The notes below the pieces were generated by a model that did no database searches, was not told the origin of the DNA, and saw only the letters and a list, made by a program, of their open reading frames with translations. Made by a program: the position numbers and the translations under genes. Source: JAQTNA01 sp043743785 (lineage in GTDB: Bacteria > Pseudomonadota > Gammaproteobacteria > Burkholderiales > Rhodocyclaceae). Taken from it: DNA of 5,921 bases. The stretch lies in the NCBI GenBank assembly GCA_043743785.1, contig JAYTVW010000010.1, forward strand, positions 1 through 5,921, read 5' to 3'. Within the stretch, counting starts at the first letter, position 1; each line of letters begins with the position of its first letter. Of this stretch, positions 5,745 through 5,921 are shown piece by piece.

Positions 5745-5921
5745 ATGGCCAGGTCCGGCATCTACAAATCCGAAGTCCTCCGTGCTCGCGACAAGCTGCT
5801 GGCGCTGGGCACGTATCCATCAATCGATGCCGTGCGTGTCGAACTCGGAAACACCGGCTCCAAGGCGACAATCCACCGTTTCCTGAAGGAAATCGAGGAA
5901 GAGGAAGGCCAAGCCACGGGC
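5745..5921 (+). CDS. KfrA-like DNA-binding protein, N-terminal part (3' end outside window)
   Basis: Fifty-nine codons from ATG 5745 run to the window end without a stop. The sequence (MARSGIYKSEVLRARDKLLALG, then YPSIDAVRVELGNTGSKATI, then HRFLKEIEEEEG) matches the KfrA N-terminal DNA-binding domain, known from plasmid replication/partition-region proteins and common in integrative elements. The part at about 25-50 (PSIDAVRVELG, GSKATIHRFLKE) is the expected helix-turn-helix. Family members usually continue into a long Ala/Glu/Gln-rich coiled coil; the acidic run EEEE at 51-54 may be its start, but the rest is not visible. IncP KfrA is a site-specific DNA-binding protein that represses its own gene. 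Here the repeats just upstream suit autoregulation, which is inference. It is separated by 295 bp and a composition break from the secretion operon and is probably unrelated to it. Confidence 0.82.
   Translation, partial: MARSGIYKSEVLRARDKLLALGTYPSIDAVRVELGNTGSKATIHRFLKEIEEEEGQATG

Overview
The window comes from a high-G+C Gram-negative bacterium. It carries the 3' part of an RTX-type (calcium-binding, haemolysin-like) secreted protein gene and a complete type I secretion system on the + strand. After an A+T-rich intergenic region comes the start of a KfrA-like DNA-binding protein gene. The HlyB-like transporter sequence, the CyaE-like outer-membrane factor encoded in the operon, and the style of the RTX C-terminus fit a betaproteobacterium best, but a gammaproteobacterium is possible. 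This assignment rests on protein flavour only; there is no rRNA or other marker gene here.

Layout. 1-438: last 145 codons of an RTX protein, with one clear nonapeptide (GGTGNDLLR), a haemolysin-type calcium-binding-related domain and a C-terminal tail that probably carries the secretion signal. 439-469: 31-bp gap with a small hairpin. 470-2653: inner-membrane ABC transporter with an inactive C39-like N-terminal domain. 2650-3987: HlyD-type membrane fusion protein, overlapping the transporter gene by 4 bp. 3977-5449: TolC/CyaE-type outer-membrane channel, overlapping hlyD by 11 bp. 5450-5744: 295-bp intergenic region whose last ~125 bp fall to about 33% G+C and are full of short direct and inverted repeats. 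5745-5921: first 59 codons of a KfrA-type N-terminal DNA-binding domain, cut by the window end.

How it works together. The RTX protein is the likely substrate. The transporter energises export and docks the unfolded substrate with its degenerate peptidase-like domain. The HlyD protein spans the periplasm and the TolC-family protein forms the outer-membrane exit. The three export genes overlap or nearly overlap and are probably translated together. The substrate gene lies immediately upstream and is probably in the same transcription unit. All three channel parts are in one cassette, as in the cya locus of Bordetella and unlike E. coli hly, where TolC is encoded elsewhere.

The secretion cassette is a known type of system. 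The least explained part is the A+T-rich region at 5620-5744, with a 12-bp perfect palindrome and two sets of repeats phased at 15 bp, just upstream of a predicted DNA-binding protein. No convincing minus-strand gene, tRNA, rRNA, CRISPR array or insertion sequence was seen.
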